A stretch of DNA of 64,000 nt, from NCBI GenBank assembly GCA_963822575.1, contig CAWGHZ010000003.1:427395-491394 (forward strand), given 5' to 3'. Positions 1 to 8,296 of the stretch are shown here, one piece after another. Below the pieces are notes generated by a model. That model worked only from the letters and a program-made list of their open reading frames with translations. It did not search any database and was not told the origin of the DNA. Made by a program: the position numbers and the translations under genes. The stretch comes from CAWGHZ01 sp963822575. Lineage in GTDB: Bacteria > Pseudomonadota > Alphaproteobacteria > MPNO01 > DASWLB01. Position 1 is the first letter of the stretch; every line of letters starts with the position of its first letter.

Positions 1-625
1 GCTCGCGGTGCCACAGCGATTCCAGGATGACGTTGGAAAAGCGCAGCACCAGGAGGTTCTGCACCGTCTCCTTCCCGAGATAGTGGTCGATGCGGTAGAT
101 GTCGCGCTCGGCGAACACGCGCTGCGCCGTCTTGTTGAGGCTCTTGGCTGAGGCGAGGTCGGTGCCGAAGGGCTTTTCGATCACCAGCCGCACCCAGCCG
201 TCGCCCCGGTTGAGATGCGCGCCGCCGAGATGGCGGATGGTCGGCTCGAACGCGACCGGCGGGATGGCGAGGTAGAAGACCCGGTTGCCGCCGGTGCCGT
301 GCTCCGCCTCGATTGGCGCGACCGCCTGGCGCAGCCGCTCGAAATCCGCCGGTTCGGCGGCGCCGATGGAGACGTAGTCGAGCCGGTCGGCCGCCCAGCG
401 CGCGGCCTCGCCGTGATCGACGCCGGCGGCGTCCAGCGCATTCGCCACAAGCTCGCGAAACTTGTCGTCGGAGAATTCCCGGTGGGTGGTGGCGCCGAGG
501 ATGCGGTAGCGCTCGCCGAGCCCGCCGCGCGCCGCGAGGCGGTAGAGCGACGGCAGCACCTTGCGCTGCGCGAGGTCGCCCGTCGCGCCGAAGATCACGA
601 GTAGGTGCGGGGCGATGTCGCTCAT
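1..625 (-). CDS. zwf: Glucose-6-phosphate 1-dehydrogenase, N-terminal part (cut by window edge)
   Basis: Oxidises glucose-6-phosphate to 6-phosphogluconolactone with NAD(P), the entry to the oxidative pentose phosphate and Entner-Doudoroff routes. About 208 of the usual ~490 residues are visible. The N-terminus reads MSDIAPHLLVIFGATGDLAQ, with the nucleotide-binding GATGDLA turn. An EKPFG motif and the active-site RIDHYLGKE block follow. The ATG at 625-623 overlaps the TGA of the upstream HAD gene by 4 nt, so the two are probably translationally coupled. It is the last visible gene of a dedA-HAD-zwf operon. Pentose phosphates from this route could feed the phosphoketolase encoded divergently nearby (inference). 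Confidence 0.95.
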   Translation of the reverse strand, partial: MSDIAPHLLVIFGATGDLAQRKVLPSLYRLAARGGLGERYRILGATTHREFSDDKFRELVANALDAAGVDHGEAARWAADRLDYVSIGAAEPADFERLRQAVAPIEAEHGTGGNRVFYLAIPPVAFEPTIRHLGGAHLNRGDGWVRLVIEKPFGTDLASAKSLNKTAQRVFAERDIYRIDHYLGKETVQNLLVLRFSNVILESLWHRE

Positions 626-1239
626 GTCGCCACCTCGATGCCGTGCCCGGCCAGCGCGCGGCGCAGCGCCGGCGCATCCGTGTAGTGGATGGTGCGCCAG
701 CCGCGCTGGGCCGGGTATTCCAGGTTGACCGCGCGGTCGTCGATAAACAGGCAGCGGGCCGGGTCGAGCTGCACGATGTCGAGCACACGCTCGTACATGT
801 CGAGGCTGGGCTTCCGCACGCCCAGGAAGCAGGAGCTGAAATAGAGGTCGAACAGCTTGTCGAGCCCGAACGTCTTGATGCGGTAGAGGTTGAGCGAGCG
901 CGATTCGTTGTTGAGCATCGCATTGCGGCAGAACTTGCCGTCCGCCATCTCGCGCAGCACCGCCAGCGTCTCCTCGTGCGGCTTGGACTGGGCGTGCACG
1001 AAATCGCGGAACGCCTCCAGCGCGAAGGGCCGGTCGCGGTGGAACACGGTGCGGCGCAGATACGTGTCGAGGTCGAGCCGGCCCAGCTCGAAGTCCGGCA
1101 TGGTGGATTCGTGCAGGTAGGCGAACTCGTCGAGGTCGAGCCCGAACGCCTCGGCTGCGGCGCCGCGCGCGTGGCGGTCCCAGCCGTTGGTCAGGAGCAC
1201 CCCGCCCACGTCCCAGAACACGATGTCGACGTCAGCCAT
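622..1239 (-). CDS. HAD-superfamily hydrolase (HAD-IA, phosphatase-like)
   Basis: 205-residue HAD phosphatase. Motif I is DVGGVLL near residue 10; the usual second acidic residue (DxD) is replaced by glycine, as in several HAD-IA proteins. A motif II-like segment lies in MLNNES, the motif III lysine in RKPSLDMY, and motif IV is LFIDD. The substrate cannot be read from the sequence; small phosphorylated sugars are typical of the family. It overlaps dedA by 8 nt upstream and zwf by 4 nt downstream, so it sits inside a tight operon, which suggests sugar-phosphate clean-up (inference). Confidence 0.85.
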   Translation of the reverse strand: MADVDIVFWDVGGVLLTNGWDRHARGAAAEAFGLDLDEFAYLHESTMPDFELGRLDLDTYLRRTVFHRDRPFALEAFRDFVHAQSKPHEETLAVLREMADGKFCRNAMLNNESRSLNLYRIKTFGLDKLFDLYFSSCFLGVRKPSLDMYERVLDIVQLDPARCLFIDDRAVNLEYPAQRGWRTIHYTDAPALRRALAGHGIEVAT

Positions 1240-1861
1240 CCGGGGTCCCCTTTCCCGCCGTCCGCCGGCGGAACCACCAGTATGCGCCCGCCCCGCCGAT
1301 CACGGCGACGGCGATCGCGACGAGGCCGATTTCCTTGGCCCATGACTCTACGGACTTCATGTGATCGCCCAGCGTGTAGGCAAGACCGGACCACACCCCC
1401 ACCCAGATTGCCGCGCCCAGCGCGTTGAAGGCGGCGAAGCGCCACCATTGCATGCCCGACGAGCCGGCGGCGATGCCGTTGAGCTGGCGCGCCACCTCGA
1501 TGAACCGCGCGACGGCGACGAATGGCGGGCCGTACTTGCAGACGAACGTCTCGACCTTGGCGATACGCTGCTCGGTCATGCCGATCCGGCGACCGTGCCG
1601 CACGACCAGGCGCCGCCCGAAGCGCCGGCCGATCCAGTAGCCGACATTGTCGCCGAACGTCGCCGCCACGAAGGCGATGGCCGCGACGGCGACGATGTCG
1701 AGCTTGCCCTTCGCCGCCACGACCGAGGCCGAGATCAGCAAGGTCTCGCCCGGCACCGGCAAACCGAACGATTCGAAGAACAGCACGAATCCGACCGAAA
1801 CATAGCCATAGCTGTCCAGAAAATGCCGGATCCCGGCGAAGATGGCGGTCAGGTCCGACAT
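1232..1861 (-). CDS. DedA family inner-membrane protein
   Basis: 209-residue DedA/VTT-domain protein. The family includes undecaprenyl-phosphate and phospholipid flippases needed for envelope homeostasis. The conserved segment F-E-S-F-G-L-P-V-P-G-E lies near residue 30, the basic R-x-R-x-x-A family segment appears as VAVARFIEVARQ in the middle, and several hydrophobic helices are visible, with a final one near the C-terminus (GLVAIAVAVIGGAGAYWWF). It is first in an operon with the HAD hydrolase and zwf. A near-perfect EcfG-type promoter ends only 12 nt upstream of the ATG, implying a very short leader or a slightly later start. Confidence 0.9.
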   Translation of the reverse strand: MSDLTAIFAGIRHFLDSYGYVSVGFVLFFESFGLPVPGETLLISASVVAAKGKLDIVAVAAIAFVAATFGDNVGYWIGRRFGRRLVVRHGRRIGMTEQRIAKVETFVCKYGPPFVAVARFIEVARQLNGIAAGSSGMQWWRFAAFNALGAAIWVGVWSGLAYTLGDHMKSVESWAKEIGLVAIAVAVIGGAGAYWWFRRRTAGKGTPDG

Positions 1862-1873
1862 TGCGTATTTCCG

Positions 1874-1899
1874 AACGCCCAGGCCGACGTGGGCGTTCC
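1874..1899 (-). promoter_or_regulatory. EcfG-type general stress promoter of dedA-HAD-zwf
   Basis: On the minus strand the sequence reads GGAAC (1899-1895), 17 nt, then CGTT (1877-1874). This matches the alphaproteobacterial EcfG consensus GGAAC-N16/17-CGTT exactly. It points into dedA. Control by the general stress response is inferred from the match. Confidence 0.7.
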
Positions 1900-1947
1900 T
1901 GAGCCGCCACGAACCGGGTTGACCCCGGGCACGGGTGCAACGGCCGC

Positions 1948-3219
1948 GTGCCCGCCCTATCTGTAGGGGACCGAACGCGATCCGAACCCCACGGGAGAGG
2001 CGCCATACCCGGACGGCAGCTCCGCATCCTGACCGTCAATGCCGGCTCGTCGAGCGTCAAGTCCGCACTCTACGAGATGGACGGGGCGGGCGAGACGCGG
2101 CGTCTTGCCGCGCGGCTGACAGGGATCGGCACCGGCGCGGGCCGGTTCCGCGCGACCGGCGCCGACGGTGAGGAACTGGTGGCGCGCGATTGCGACCTCG
2201 CCGACCACGACGCGGCCATACGCACCCTGCTCGCCTGGCTGGAGGAGACGGACGATGGCGGCTCGATCGACGCGATCGGCCACCGGCTGGTGCATGGCGG
2301 CCTCGTCTTCACCGCGCCGGAACTCGTGACCCCGGCGTTGGAGCGAGGGCTCGCCGCTCTCGTGACGCTTGATCCCGACCATTTGCCGGCCGAGCTTGCC
2401 GCCATCCGCGCGACCGGCCGCGCCTTTGCCGACACGATCCAGGTCGCCTGCTTCGACACCGCCTTCCACCGCGACCTGCCGACGGTGGCACGCATGCTGC
2501 CGCTCACCCGCGCGCTCTACGACGAGGGCGTCGTGCGGTTCGGCTTCCACGGCCTTTCCTACGAATACATCCTGGGGGCCTTGGAAAACATCGCGGCGGC
2601 GCGCGGGCGGGTGGTGATCGCCCATCTCGGCGCCGGCGCCAGCATGGCCGCCGTGCGCGACGGGCGCTGCGTCGACACCACGATGGGCTTCACCCCGGCG
2701 GGCGGGCTGATGATGGCGACGCGTTCGGGCGACCTCGACCCCGGCGTATTGATCCATCTGCTGCGCGACAAGGGCTATTCGCCCGACGAACTGGACGCGC
2801 TGGTGAACCGCAAGGCCGGGCTCCTCGGCATTTCGGGCACGACCGGGGACATGGCGGCGCTGGTCCGCGCCGCGCCGGACGATGCGCGCGCCGCCGAGGC
2901 CGTCGCGCTGTTCTGCTACACCGCGCGCAAGCAGCTCGCAGCGATGGCGGCGGCGCTCGGCGGGCTCGAAACGCTGGTGTTCACCGCCGGGATCGGCGAG
3001 CGCGCGCCCACCGTGCGCCAGGCGATCTGCGATGGGCTCGGCTTTCTCGGCATCCGGCTCGACCCGGCGGCGAACGCCGGTAACGCGCCCGTCATCTCGG
3101 CGGCGGAAAGTCGGGTCGCGGTGCGCGTTATCCCGACGAACGAGGAGATCGTCATTGCGCGGGCGACGGACGCCGTCGCCCGCCCTTTAGCCGATCCAAA
3201 AGACGAGGGGACCGTGTGA
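1948..3219 (+). CDS. ackA: Acetate kinase
   Basis: Converts acetyl phosphate and ADP to acetate and ATP. The family signature NAGSSSVKS opens the protein, GFHGLSYEY is the phosphate-binding block, and LGAGASMAAV and TAGIGERAP are the ATP and hinge motifs; length fits the ~400-residue family. The start is doubtful. The only in-frame ATG is at 1948 and adds about 19 unusual residues. The natural site would be codon 2005, directly after GGGAGAGGCGCC, but it reads ATA. The stop overlaps the phosphoketolase ATG by 1 nt (TGATG), so phosphoketolase-derived acetyl phosphate is probably converted directly to ATP and acetate. Confidence 0.93.
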   Translation: MPALSVGDRTRSEPHGRGAIPGRQLRILTVNAGSSSVKSALYEMDGAGETRRLAARLTGIGTGAGRFRATGADGEELVARDCDLADHDAAIRTLLAWLEETDDGGSIDAIGHRLVHGGLVFTAPELVTPALERGLAALVTLDPDHLPAELAAIRATGRAFADTIQVACFDTAFHRDLPTVARMLPLTRALYDEGVVRFGFHGLSYEYILGALENIAAARGRVVIAHLGAGASMAAVRDGRCVDTTMGFTPAGGLMMATRSGDLDPGVLIHLLRDKGYSPDELDALVNRKAGLLGISGTTGDMAALVRAAPDDARAAEAVALFCYTARKQLAAMAAALGGLETLVFTAGIGERAPTVRQAICDGLGFLGIRLDPAANAGNAPVISAAESRVAVRVIPTNEEIVIARATDAVARPLADPKDEGTV

Positions 3220-5615
3220 TGGAGCCGATGGACAATCCTCTTTCCGACGAGACGCTGCGCAGGATGGACGCGTACTGGCGCGCGGCGAACTATTTGTCGG
3301 TCGGCCAGATCTACCTGATGGACAACCCCCTGCTGCGCGAGAAGCTGACCCTCGACCACGTCAAGAAGCGGCTTCTCGGCCACTGGGGCACGACGCCCGG
3401 GCTCAACCTGGTCTACGTCCATCTCAACCGGCTGATCCGCGACAACGACCTCGACATGATCTACGTGACCGGGCCCGGCCATGGCGGGCCGGGGCTCGTC
3501 GCCAACACCTGGCTCGAAGGAACGTATTCGGAGCTCTACCCCGCGATCACGCCCGACGCCGAAGGCATGCGGCGGCTGTTCAAGCAGTTCTCCTTCCCCG
3601 GTGGCATCCCGAGCCACACGGCCGCCGAAACCCCGGGCTCGATCAACGAGGGGGGCGAGCTGGGCTATTCGCTGGCGCACGCCTACGGCGCGGCGTTCGA
3701 CAATCCGGACCTGATCGTCGCCTGCGTCATCGGCGACGGCGAGGCGGAGACCGGCGCGCTCGCGACGAGCTGGCATTCCAACAAGTTCCTCAACCCGGCG
3801 CGCGACGGGGCGGTGCTGCCGATCCTGCACCTCAACGGCTACAAGATCGCCAACCCGACCGTGCTCGCGCGCATCGGGCGCGACGAGCTCGATCTTCTGC
3901 TGCGCGGCTACGGCTACGACCCGCAATTCGTCGCCGGCGACGATCCCCTGCAGGTGCATCAGGACCTGGCCGCGGCACTCGATACCTGCCTCGCCGAGAT
4001 CCGCGCGATCCAGAAGACCGCGCGCAGCGAGGGCGGGTTCCGCCAGCGCCCGGCCTGGCCGATGATCGTGCTGGAAACGCCCAAGGGTTGGACCGGGCCC
4101 AAGGAGCTCGACGGCGTGCCCATCGAGGGGACGTTCCGCGCCCACCAGGTGCCGCTCGGCGGCCTCGCGGAGCATCCCGAGCGGCTCGCCATGCTCGAAA
4201 TCTGGATGAAAAGCTATCGGCCCGAGGAACTGTTCGACGCGGACGGCAGGCTGGTTCCCGAGCTTGCGGCCCTCGCCCCCAAGGGCGAGCGGCGCATGGG
4301 CGCGAACCCGAATGCCAATGGCGGGCTGAAGCTGCGCGAGCTGCGCCTGCCCGATTTCCGCGCCCACGCCGTCGCCGTGCCCCAGCCGGGCGGGACGGTG
4401 GCCGAGGCGACGCGCGTGCTCGGCGGGTTCCTGCGCGACGTGATGAAGCTCAACGCCGACGCGCGCAACTTCCGCCTGTTCGGCCCGGACGAGACGGCGT
4501 CGAACCGCCTGTCCGACGTGTTCGAAGTCACCGACCGGGTCTCGACCGCCGAGATCCGCCCCGGCGACGACCACATCGCGCCGGACGGCCGCGTGATGGA
4601 GATATTGAGCGAGCATCTGTGCCAGGGCTGGCTGGAGGGGTATCTGCTGACCGGCCGGCACGGGCTGTTCTCATGCTATGAGGCGTTCATCCACATCGTC
4701 GATTCGATGTTCAACCAGCACGCCAAATGGCTGAAGGTGTCGCGCCAGATCCCGTGGCGCCGGCCGATCGCCTCGCTCAACTACCTGTTGACCAGCCACG
4801 TCTGGCGCCAGGATCACAACGGCTTCAGCCACCAGGACCCCGGCTTCATCGACCACGTGGTCAATAAGAAGGCCGAGGTGGTGCGCGTATACCTGCCGCC
4901 GGACGCCAACACGCTGCTGTCGGTCGCCGATCACTGCCTGAAAAGCCGCAACTACGTGAACGTGATCGTCGCCGGCAAGCAGCCCCAGCCGCAATGGCTC
5001 GACATGAACCAGGCGGTCAAGCATTGCACCGCCGGGCTCGGCATCTGGGAATGGGCGTCGAACGACCAGGACGGCGAACCCGACGTGGTGATGGCCTGCG
5101 CCGGCGACGTTCCGACCATCGAGACGCTGGCTGCGGTCGAGATCCTGCGCGACCGGTTCCCCGACCTCAAGGTGCGGGTGATCAACGTCGTCGACCTGAT
5201 GACCCTGCAGCCGCGCACGGAGCATCCGCACGGACTTTCCGACTGGGACTTCGACGCGCTGTTCACCCGCGAGAAGCCCATCGTCTTCGCCTTCCACGGC
5301 TATCCCTGGCTGATCCACCGGCTGATCTATCGCCGCGCCAACCACCACAATCTGCACGTGCGCGGCTACAAGGAGGAGGGGACCACGACCACGCCGTTCG
5401 ACATGGTGGTGCTGAACGACCTCGACCGGTTCCATCTGGTGGCCGATGTGATCGACCGGGTGCCACGGCTCGGCCCGCGTGCGGCGCACGTCAAGCAGTT
5501 CATCCGCGACAAGCTTCTGGACCACAAGGCCTACATCTGCGCACACGGCGAGGACATGCCCGAGATCCGCGAGTGGAAATGGGGCCACGGAACGCAAACC
5601 TCGATCGACCATTAG
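3219..5615 (+). CDS. xfp: Phosphoketolase (xylulose-5-P / fructose-6-P)
   Basis: ThDP-dependent phosphoketolase of 798 residues, the usual family length. It cleaves xylulose-5-phosphate (or fructose-6-phosphate) with phosphate to acetyl phosphate plus glyceraldehyde-3-phosphate (or erythrose-4-phosphate). Visible motifs are GPGHGGPG near residue 85, the ThDP/Mg motif GDGEAETG near 170, LNGYKIANPT near 210 and QDHNGFSHQDPGF near 530. The ATG at 3219 overlaps the ackA stop by 1 nt; an in-frame ATG also lies 9 nt later. No phosphotransacetylase is present, so the operon is a substrate-level ATP module useful under low oxygen (inference). Confidence 0.97.
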   Translation: MEPMDNPLSDETLRRMDAYWRAANYLSVGQIYLMDNPLLREKLTLDHVKKRLLGHWGTTPGLNLVYVHLNRLIRDNDLDMIYVTGPGHGGPGLVANTWLEGTYSELYPAITPDAEGMRRLFKQFSFPGGIPSHTAAETPGSINEGGELGYSLAHAYGAAFDNPDLIVACVIGDGEAETGALATSWHSNKFLNPARDGAVLPILHLNGYKIANPTVLARIGRDELDLLLRGYGYDPQFVAGDDPLQVHQDLAAALDTCLAEIRAIQKTARSEGGFRQRPAWPMIVLETPKGWTGPKELDGVPIEGTFRAHQVPLGGLAEHPERLAMLEIWMKSYRPEELFDADGRLVPELAALAPKGERRMGANPNANGGLKLRELRLPDFRAHAVAVPQPGGTVAEATRVLGGFLRDVMKLNADARNFRLFGPDETASNRLSDVFEVTDRVSTAEIRPGDDHIAPDGRVMEILSEHLCQGWLEGYLLTGRHGLFSCYEAFIHIVDSMFNQHAKWLKVSRQIPWRRPIASLNYLLTSHVWRQDHNGFSHQDPGFIDHVVNKKAEVVRVYLPPDANTLLSVADHCLKSRNYVNVIVAGKQPQPQWLDMNQAVKHCTAGLGIWEWASNDQDGEPDVVMACAGDVPTIETLAAVEILRDRFPDLKVRVINVVDLMTLQPRTEHPHGLSDWDFDALFTREKPIVFAFHGYPWLIHRLIYRRANHHNLHVRGYKEEGTTTTPFDMVVLNDLDRFHLVADVIDRVPRLGPRAAHVKQFIRDKLLDHKAYICAHGEDMPEIREWKWGHGTQTSIDH

Positions 5616-5624
5616 GGCGGCGCC

Positions 5625-6122
5625 ATGCAGGTTCTCGACGCGATTTTCAATGCGACCGCCCAGGACATCACCTGGTGGGAAATGGCGGGCCGCGCATTCG
5701 TGATCTTCGTCTACGCGGTGCTCCTGCTGCGCATCTTCTTCTCGCGCGTGTTCGGCCGGTTCGCGGCGATGGACACGACCGTCGCGATCCTGCTCGGCTC
5801 GACCCTGAGCCGCGCCCTCACTGGGAATGCGCGTTTCGTGCCGGCGATGATCGCCGCCGCGCTGCTGATGGTGTTGCATGCCGTTCTGGTCGAGGCGACG
5901 GTGCGCTCGCCCTGGCTCAGCCGGCTTGCCAAGGGCCGCGAGAAGCCGCTGATTTCGCATGGGCGGATGCAGCGCGACGCGATGGCGCGCGCCGGCATTT
6001 CGGAGGACGATCTGCGCGAGGCGCTGCGCATGCGCACCGGCAAGGCGGCATTCGACGGCATCGACGCCGCCTACCTCGAGCGCAACGGCTCGATCAGCTT
6101 CATCACCGAAATGGGCGGATAG
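5625..6122 (+). CDS. DUF421 (YetF-like) membrane protein
   Basis: 165-residue DUF421 protein with about three N-terminal membrane helices (AFVIFVYAVLLLRIFF; a second after MDTTVAILLGS; MIAAALLMVLHAVLVE). A cytoplasmic domain follows with the family features EKPLISHGRMQRDAMARAGIS and EDDLREALR, ending ERNGSISFI. Biochemical function of the family is unknown; Bacillus homologues are linked to spore and envelope properties. It lies 9 nt after phosphoketolase and is probably co-transcribed. The start follows a GGGCGGCGCC leader shared with neighbouring genes. Confidence 0.88.
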   Translation: MQVLDAIFNATAQDITWWEMAGRAFVIFVYAVLLLRIFFSRVFGRFAAMDTTVAILLGSTLSRALTGNARFVPAMIAAALLMVLHAVLVEATVRSPWLSRLAKGREKPLISHGRMQRDAMARAGISEDDLREALRMRTGKAAFDGIDAAYLERNGSISFITEMGG

Positions 6123-6130
6123 AGGGCGCC

Positions 6131-6751
6131 ATGTTCGCGGTGATCTTCGAGGTGAGCCCGAAGCCCGAGCGGTGGGACGACTATCTCTCCCTCGCCAAGT
6201 ATTTGCGCCCGCACCTCGAGGCGATCGACGGGTTCGTGGACAACGAGCGATTCGAGAGCCTGCGCGCCCAGGGCCGGCTCCTGTCGTTGTCGCTGTGGCG
6301 CGACGAGAAGGCCGTAATCCGCTGGCGCACCCAGAGTGAGCACCACGGCGTGCAGGAGAAGGGGCGGTTCGAGATTTTCGCCGACTACCATCTGCGCGTC
6401 GGCGAGATCGCCGGCAGCGGGCCGCGCAGCCGTCTCGACGCGACCGAGGTGGGCGCCGCCGTGGCGGTGACGTTGACCGCCGTCACCGGGGCCGTCCCGC
6501 CTGTCCCGCCCGCCGGGCCGAGCCTTCTCGGCCACGAGACGTTCGAGAGCATCGCGACGCCGGGCAAGCGCCTGGTCCTGGCCGACTGGCGCGACGCCGC
6601 TTCGGCCGCGGCATGGCGTCCCGCCCCGCCCGCCGGCGCGGCGGCCCTCGACCACCGCCTTATCCACATCGTCCGCGACTACGGCATGTTTGACCGGCGC
6701 GAGGCGCCGCAATACTTCCCGGAACGGACGCCCGACCGCCCCGTTCATTAG
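6131..6751 (+). CDS. Antibiotic biosynthesis monooxygenase (ABM) domain protein
   Basis: 206-residue protein whose first half is an ABM/dimeric alpha-beta barrel: FAVIFEVSPKPERWDDYL near the N-terminus, then GFVDNERFES, LLSLSLWRDEKAVIRWR and HHGVQEKGR. The second half (LVLADWRDAASAAAW and the segment to PQYFPE) resembles a degenerate second barrel joined by a proline-rich linker. ABM domains bind small aromatics or haem and some are cofactor-free monooxygenases; the substrate here is unknown. The ATG at 6131 follows GAGGGCGCC and lies 8 nt after the DUF421 stop. Confidence 0.82.
   Translation: MFAVIFEVSPKPERWDDYLSLAKYLRPHLEAIDGFVDNERFESLRAQGRLLSLSLWRDEKAVIRWRTQSEHHGVQEKGRFEIFADYHLRVGEIAGSGPRSRLDATEVGAAVAVTLTAVTGAVPPVPPAGPSLLGHETFESIATPGKRLVLADWRDAASAAAWRPAPPAGAAALDHRLIHIVRDYGMFDRREAPQYFPERTPDRPVH
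6721..6745 (+). promoter_or_regulatory. Possible EcfG-type promoter ahead of DUF4396-ligD genes
   Basis: GGAAC (6721-6725), 16 nt, CGTT (6742-6745). It lies inside the last codons of the ABM gene, about 200 nt before the DUF4396 start, so it could be chance. The spacing is within the EcfG consensus and it would drive the DNA-repair genes. Confidence 0.3.
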
Positions 6752-6890
6752 GGGCGATGGAAACGACTACTGCCTCCTCCCTGTCACCGCTCCCATGGAG
6801 ACGAACCCCCGTCCCCCGCGCACTGCGGTCCGTGCGATATAGGGGCAGGACGGGACCGCCCGATCAGCACCGACCGTCGATGCGAGGGTT

Positions 6891-6913
6891 CCCTCCCCCC
6901 TTGAGGGGGAGGG
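6891..6913. repeat. C/G-tract inverted repeat in intergenic region
   Basis: CCCTCCCCC and GGGGGAGGG flank a short loop containing TTGA in the ~200-nt gap between the ABM and DUF4396 genes, followed by a purine-rich GAGGGACAGGGAGAGG tail. It could act as an mRNA hairpin or be a copy of a dispersed intergenic element. I see no gene in the rest of this gap. Confidence 0.5.
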
Positions 6914-6950
6914 ACAGGGAGAGGGGTCGGGTACACGGCAGGCCTCTGCC

Positions 6951-7685
6951 ATGATCCCGGACTGGTTGCATGCGCTGGCGATCACGTCGCTCTGCGTCGG
7001 ATTTGCCTCCGCGCTGTGGATTGCGGCGGACGAGGCGCGCCATCCGCAGCAGATGGCGATCATGAACTTCGTCTGGCCGGTGACGGGGCTCTATGCCCCG
7101 TTTGTGGCGCTGCGGGCCTACCACCGATACGGGCGCCTCGCGACGCGTGCGAACAGGGAGTCCGCCGAAGCGCACGGCGAGGACCCGCCGTCGATGCGCG
7201 AGACGCCGTTTCCGGCGAAGGTGGCCAAGGGCGCGACCCATTGCGGGGCGGGCTGCACGCTGGGGGATATCTGTGCCGAATGGCTGGTATTCTTCGTGCC
7301 CGCCATCGCGGTCGCGCTCGGCTGGAAGGGCGTCTTTCCCGACAAGATGTTCGCGGTGTGGATCGTCGATTACGCCTTCGCGTTCGGCTTCGGCATCGTG
7401 TTCCAGTATTTCACCATCGCGCCGATGCGCGGCCTGTCGCTGGGCGGGGGCATCGTGCAGGCGGTGAAGGCGGACACGCTGTCGCTCACCGCATGGCAGG
7501 TCGGCATGTACGGCTTCATGGCGTTCGCGAACTTCTACCTGTTCCGGACGCTGATCGGCGCGAAGCTGGACCCCGGCATGGTCGAGTTCTGGTTCATGAT
7601 GCAGATCGCGATGTGGTGCGGCTTCGCCACCGCCTATCCGGTCAACTGGTGGCTGATCCGCGCCGGCGTCAAGGAGGCGATGTGA
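6951..7685 (+). CDS. DUF4396 multi-pass membrane protein
   Basis: 244-residue integral membrane protein. After an N-terminal helix (LHALAITSLCVGFASALWIA) come PVTGLY and a loop with HCGAGCTLGDICAEW. That loop carries a histidine and three cysteines that look able to bind metal or haem. Helices around WLVFFVPAIAVALGW, YAFAFGFGIVFQYF and GFATAYPVNWWLI follow. This matches DUF4396, often annotated as a copper-oxidase-like membrane protein of unknown role. Its TGA overlaps the ATG of the ligD phosphoesterase gene by 1 nt, so it shares the repair operon. Confidence 0.85.
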   Translation: MIPDWLHALAITSLCVGFASALWIAADEARHPQQMAIMNFVWPVTGLYAPFVALRAYHRYGRLATRANRESAEAHGEDPPSMRETPFPAKVAKGATHCGAGCTLGDICAEWLVFFVPAIAVALGWKGVFPDKMFAVWIVDYAFAFGFGIVFQYFTIAPMRGLSLGGGIVQAVKADTLSLTAWQVGMYGFMAFANFYLFRTLIGAKLDPGMVEFWFMMQIAMWCGFATAYPVNWWLIRAGVKEAM

Positions 7686-8296
7686 TGGCGGCACGCAAGT
7701 CGGACTACGAGAAGAAGCGCGACTTCTCGCGCACGCCGGAGCCGAAGGGCGACGGCCGCCGCCGCAAGGCCGCGCGCGCGCCGATCTTCGTCGTCCAGAA
7801 GCACGACGCGCGCCGGCTGCACTACGACTTCCGGCTGGAGGTGGACGGCGCGCTGAAGAGCTGGGCGGTACCCAAGGGGCCGTCGCTCGACCCCAGGGTC
7901 AAGCGCCTCGCCGTGCCGACGGAGGACCATCCGATGGAATATGCCGGGTTCGAAGGCACGATCCCCGAAGGCGAGTACGGCGCCGGGCCGGTGCTGATCT
8001 GGGACCGCGGCACGTTCGAGAACATCACCGAAAAGAGGGGGAAGGTCCACCCCGCCCACCTGGCGCTGCGCGACGGGCATCTGCTGTTCCGGCTGAACGG
8101 CGAGAAGCTGAAGGGGGCGTTCGCCCTGCAGCGCACGGGCGAGGGCAAGGACGCGCGCTGGCTGCTGGTCAAGATGCGCGACGCGTACGCGAGCGCGCTC
8201 AAGGACCCGGTGAAAAGCCAACCCAAATCGGCCGAGACCGGCCGGACGCTGCGCCAGGTCGAGCGCGGCGAACCGAAGCGGGCGGCGGCCCGATGA
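7685..8296 (+). CDS. LigD-type 3'-phosphoesterase (stand-alone)
   Basis: 203-residue stand-alone equivalent of the phosphoesterase domain of the NHEJ ligase LigD, which trims 3'-phosphate or ribonucleotide ends. Motifs include FVVQKHDARRLHYDFRLE (catalytic His/Asp/Arg region), SWAVPKGPS, DHPMEYAGFEG and IPEGEYGAG. The basic N-terminus (KSDYEKKRDFSRTPEP) is typical. It begins by 1-nt overlap with the DUF4396 gene and overlaps the ligase gene by 4 nt (ATGA). The three LigD domains are separate genes in the order phosphoesterase, ligase, polymerase. No Ku gene is in the window. Confidence 0.93.
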   Translation: MAARKSDYEKKRDFSRTPEPKGDGRRRKAARAPIFVVQKHDARRLHYDFRLEVDGALKSWAVPKGPSLDPRVKRLAVPTEDHPMEYAGFEGTIPEGEYGAGPVLIWDRGTFENITEKRGKVHPAHLALRDGHLLFRLNGEKLKGAFALQRTGEGKDARWLLVKMRDAYASALKDPVKSQPKSAETGRTLRQVERGEPKRAAAR

